From the NCBI GenBank assembly GCA_019931185.1, contig JAINDK010000015.1:1-54802 (forward strand): a DNA stretch of 54,802 nt. Reading direction: 5' to 3'. Position numbers and translations under genes: made by a program. Positions 52,909-54,802 of the stretch are shown in pieces. The notes under the pieces were generated by a model. It saw nothing but the letters and a program-made list of their open reading frames with translations, made no database searches and was not told the DNA's origin. Positions within the stretch are counted from its first letter, which is position 1. The number at the start of each line of letters is the position of its first letter. Origin of the DNA: Bryobacter sp. CoA8 C33. Its GTDB lineage: Bacteria > Acidobacteriota > Terriglobia > Bryobacterales > Bryobacteraceae.

Positions 52909-53757
52909 ATGCGCTGGGCCCTGCTTCTGATCGCCACCGCCCTCACGGCCGAGACCACGCTCGTCGACGGCAAGCGGATCTTTTATGCCGTCTCCGGCGC
53001 CGGCTCCATCCCCCTCGTCTTTATTCATGGCTGGGGCGCCGATCACACCGTCTTTGCCCAGCAAACTCAGGCCTTCGCCCGCACCCACCGCGTCATCACC
53101 TTCGACCTGCCCGGCCACGGCCAGTCCGACCCGCTCCCCAAACCATCCATCGAAACCTTCAGCCGCGTGCTCGACGCTGTTCTCAAAGCCACTCACTCCT
53201 CCCGGCCCATTCTCTGCGGCCACTCCCTCGGCGCCGTTGTCGCCCGGCAATGGGCCCGCCTCCACCCCAATCAGGCCCGCGCCCTGCTCCTGCTTGACCC
53301 CGCTATCTACCAACTCCCCCCCGGCGCCGCCAACCGCGAACGCTGGGCCGAAGGTATTCGCCGCCTCGCTCAATCCTTCGGCCCCACCCAGGAAAAAACG
53401 GCCCGCGAACGCGCCATCAGCGTCTTCCTCTCCAACCTCTACGTCGACTCCACACCGCGCGACCTCCGCATGTCCGTCCTTCGTCTCGCCCTCACTCCCT
53501 CACCCCAAACCGCCGAGTCCACCCTCGCCGCCCTCTCCGATCTCTCCCTCTGGACTGAAGACTCCCTCCCTCTCCCTGTCCTCGTTCTCCGCGCCGGCCT
53601 CCGCCAACCCCCCGGTGAAGACTTATTCCTCAAATCACTTTTCCCCCAACTTTCCTATCGCTTTTTGCCCGGAGTGAGTCATTATTTGATGTGGGAAGAT
53701 GCCCCTCGTATCAATAGCGAACTCCGCAAATTCCTCGAAGAAAAGAAACTGCCATGA
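52909..53757 (+). CDS. Exported alpha/beta-hydrolase
   Basis: A 282-residue protein with a signal peptide (MRWALLLIATALTA). The oxyanion motif is FIHGWGADHTVF, the nucleophile elbow is CGHSLGAVVA (Ser near 104), and the late His is in LPGVSHYLMWEDAP. It is a typical haloperoxidase/lactonase-type fold; the reaction is not known. The start at 52909 lies 10 bp after the membrane-protein stop. Its stop overlaps the next start (ATGA). Confidence 0.87.
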   Translation: MRWALLLIATALTAETTLVDGKRIFYAVSGAGSIPLVFIHGWGADHTVFAQQTQAFARTHRVITFDLPGHGQSDPLPKPSIETFSRVLDAVLKATHSSRPILCGHSLGAVVARQWARLHPNQARALLLLDPAIYQLPPGAANRERWAEGIRRLAQSFGPTQEKTARERAISVFLSNLYVDSTPRDLRMSVLRLALTPSPQTAESTLAALSDLSLWTEDSLPLPVLVLRAGLRQPPGEDLFLKSLFPQLSYRFLPGVSHYLMWEDAPRINSELRKFLEEKKLP

Positions 53758-54125
53758 GCCTCCTCATCCGCTGGGCCTCCAGCGCCACCGCCCTCTACCT
53801 CATCACCCTCTTTGTTCCCGGCGTCAGCGTTACGGGTATCACCGCCACCCTCCTCGCCGCCCTGGTCATCGGATTGATCAATGCCACCCTTGGCAACCTC
53901 CTCAAGATGCTCACCTTTCCCATCGGCTGCATCACCCTCGGTATCTCCCGCCTCATCATCAACGCACTCATGTTCTGGCTCGCTTCTGCCTTGATCAGCG
54001 GCTTCCACGTCACCGGCTTCTTCCCCGCCCTGCTCGGCTCGATCGCCCTCGCCGTCGTCAGCACCGCCGTCGACTTCCTGCTCACCCTAATTTTCACCAG
54101 CGACAAGAAAGACAAGAACGACTAA
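53754..54125 (+). CDS. Phage-holin-4/DUF360-type small membrane protein
   Basis: A 123-residue protein with four membrane helices: LIRWASSATALYLITLFVPG, ALVIGLINATLGNLLKMLTFP, LIINALMFWLASALI and LLGSIALAVVSTAVDFLLTL. P-I-x-x-I-T-L-G-I and G-F-x-x-x-G-F match the family. Despite the name it is a common chromosomal protein and need not be phage-derived. It is the last gene of the run from 47064. A charged tail (SDKKDKND) ends it. Confidence 0.88.
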   Translation: MSLLIRWASSATALYLITLFVPGVSVTGITATLLAALVIGLINATLGNLLKMLTFPIGCITLGISRLIINALMFWLASALISGFHVTGFFPALLGSIALAVVSTAVDFLLTLIFTSDKKDKND

Positions 54126-54189
54126 CCCGTCACTCGATTCCGCGCAACGCGATCAAAGCCAAAACGCTCAGAAACCCGGCTTGCGACAT

Positions 54190-54300
54190 TGTTTCATTTT
54201 GGCCCATGTGTTTTCGGATAATACAAGGGATGTACGGGTATAGGGGATCGGCAAGGCCATCCCCAGTCCGCTAAATCACCCCATCTTTTGACGCCGCTGC
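54190..54300. mobile_element. Possible terminal fragment of an IS element
   Basis: TGTTTCATTTTGGCCCATG at 54190 begins with TG and is followed by GTTTTCGG and further short repeats of T-rich and GGCC words, as in the multiple-repeat ends of IS21-like elements. No partner end or transposase for it is present. The family is not certain. Confidence 0.25.
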
Positions 54301-54367
54301 CAGCCGCTTGGCGTCTGGACATTGACTGCGACGAAGCGTACTGTATGGACAAGTTCACTGAATGCAT

Positions 54368-54463
54368 GGTGGGGAATCGCTCGCGGTGAGTTGCTTCGCC
54401 GAGGTCTGAAAGGATGACGGCCTCCACTTCTTTTTTGTGGAGATCAAAGGCGGCAAATGGCAT
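54368..54463 (-). pseudogene. IS110-family transposase, N-terminal fragment
   Basis: From ATG 54463, preceded by GGAG at 8 bp, the minus strand encodes MPFAAFDLHKKEVEAVILSD and on to ERFPT (32 residues). The FDLHK start is the first Asp of the IS110 DEDD catalytic domain. Similarity stops abruptly after ERFPT, so the gene is truncated on its 3' side by a deletion or another insertion. Confidence 0.6.
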
Positions 54464-54802
54464 TCTGGATTCACTCCAAAAAGATGCGGGAGAGCAGGCC
54501 GGGTGGTCTCGGCGCAAAGACCAACGCGCTCCAGACTGGCTGGATTTCCTTGCGGAAACAAGGAAGAAGAAGCAAAGGGCAAAACGGCACCTACCTATCC
54601 GAGCTCTTGGCTCAACCGGGTGGACCGGAGGGGCGGTCAATTATGACGGCGGGCTCATAGCCCATAGCTGTACTCGACCGGCCCCGAGATGTTCGGCCCT
54701 GCTCTCCTCGCATGGATTTCGGTTCTTCACACCTCGTCCCAAGCCCGGTGAGCATTAGTAGATCCCAAAGGACCGCGCCGTCGCAAGTTGCGGCCAACAA
54801 GC
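54464..54802 (-). other. Upstream region of the IS110 fragment, possible left-end remnant
   Basis: The 339 bp upstream of the IS110 start have short hairpins, including the perfect GGGCT-CAT-AGCCC at 54651-54663, and no convincing gene. In IS110-group elements this side encodes the bridge RNA. Whether one is present cannot be shown without relatives to compare. Confidence 0.3.

Larger units (their letters stand above)
54126..54802. other. Gap with remnants of insertion sequences
   Basis: The 677 bp hold no intact gene. From 54190 on, TGTTTCATTTTGGCCC starts a stretch that looks like an element's end. The IS110 fragment on the minus strand (54368-54463) and its upstream region (54464-54802) follow. 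Composition is less C-biased than in the preceding operon. Confidence 0.5.

Noticed and set aside
1-54802. tRNA, rRNA genes and CRISPR arrays
   Set aside because: No tRNA T-loop motif, no rRNA segment and no regularly spaced repeats were found in the gaps on either strand.

Overview
The window is a high-GC, gene-dense bacterial chromosome segment with about 51 protein genes, no rRNA or tRNA, no CRISPR array and no intact mobile element. The gene content points to Acidobacteriota, most likely the Solibacteres/Bryobacterales group. The pointers are a Tat-exported sulfatase, many small secreted hydrolases, DUF1080 and GMC/gluconate-2-dehydrogenase-subunit-3 genes, an S9 peptidase, an XRE-cupin regulator and an orphan family I associate with acidobacteria. 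This assignment is inferred from gene content and style; no rRNA is present to confirm it.

Layout. 1-0.7 kb: a cut-off IS630-type transposase start and a small unknown gene. 0.7-9.8 kb: MFS transporter, secreted esterase-like protein, homoserine dehydrogenase, TPR protein and sulfatase, then nagA with two membrane-protein genes. 9.8-10.04 kb: a 240-bp gap with a long hairpin, a second hairpin and a pair of DnaA-box-like sites. 10.0-18.5 kb: ilvE, then a housekeeping run of M48 protease, HAD phosphatase, valS, nadC, birA, coaX and an acidobacterial orphan. 18.5-23.5 kb: DCC protein, a three-domain secreted protein, and a divergent ECF sigma factor/XRE-cupin regulator pair. 23.5-29.1 kb: gamma-carbonic anhydrase, hisS and aspS in one operon, and an S9 peptidase. 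29.2-44.3 kb: a sugar-oxidation region. It has a Gfo/Idh/MocA oxidoreductase, a TIM-barrel isomerase, two GMC dehydrogenase/small-subunit cassettes (one with a five-heme cytochrome and a lactonase), an FG-GAP protein, an alpha/beta hydrolase, a beta-propeller protein and a tandem DUF1080 protein. 44.4-54.1 kb: CorA-like channel, acyltransferase, a 43-residue basic protein, then an operon with a glucarate-dehydratase-like enzyme and an IlvD/Edd dehydratase. 54.1-54.8 kb: remnants of insertion sequences, including an IS110 5' end.

How the parts work together. The 29-44 kb block fits periplasmic oxidation of glycosides to 3-keto-sugars (LacABC-like GMC dehydrogenase plus small subunit plus cytochrome), cleavage by DUF1080 3-keto-glycoside hydrolases, and cytoplasmic handling by Gfo/Idh/MocA and isomerase enzymes. 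The 47-51 kb dehydratases fit catabolism of sugar acids, which could come from the same oxidations. Several exported proteins in the block carry twin-arginine-type N-termini.

Genome-scale signals. Sampled lines suggest GC skew on the given strand is G-rich in roughly the first 25 kb and C-rich from about 27 kb on, regardless of gene direction. That is the expected sign change of a replication terminus. Genes are packed so tightly that seven convergent pairs overlap at their 3' ends and several divergent pairs start 24-34 bp apart. Coordinates and reading frames come from the sequence; family names are recognised from motifs, with no database search.
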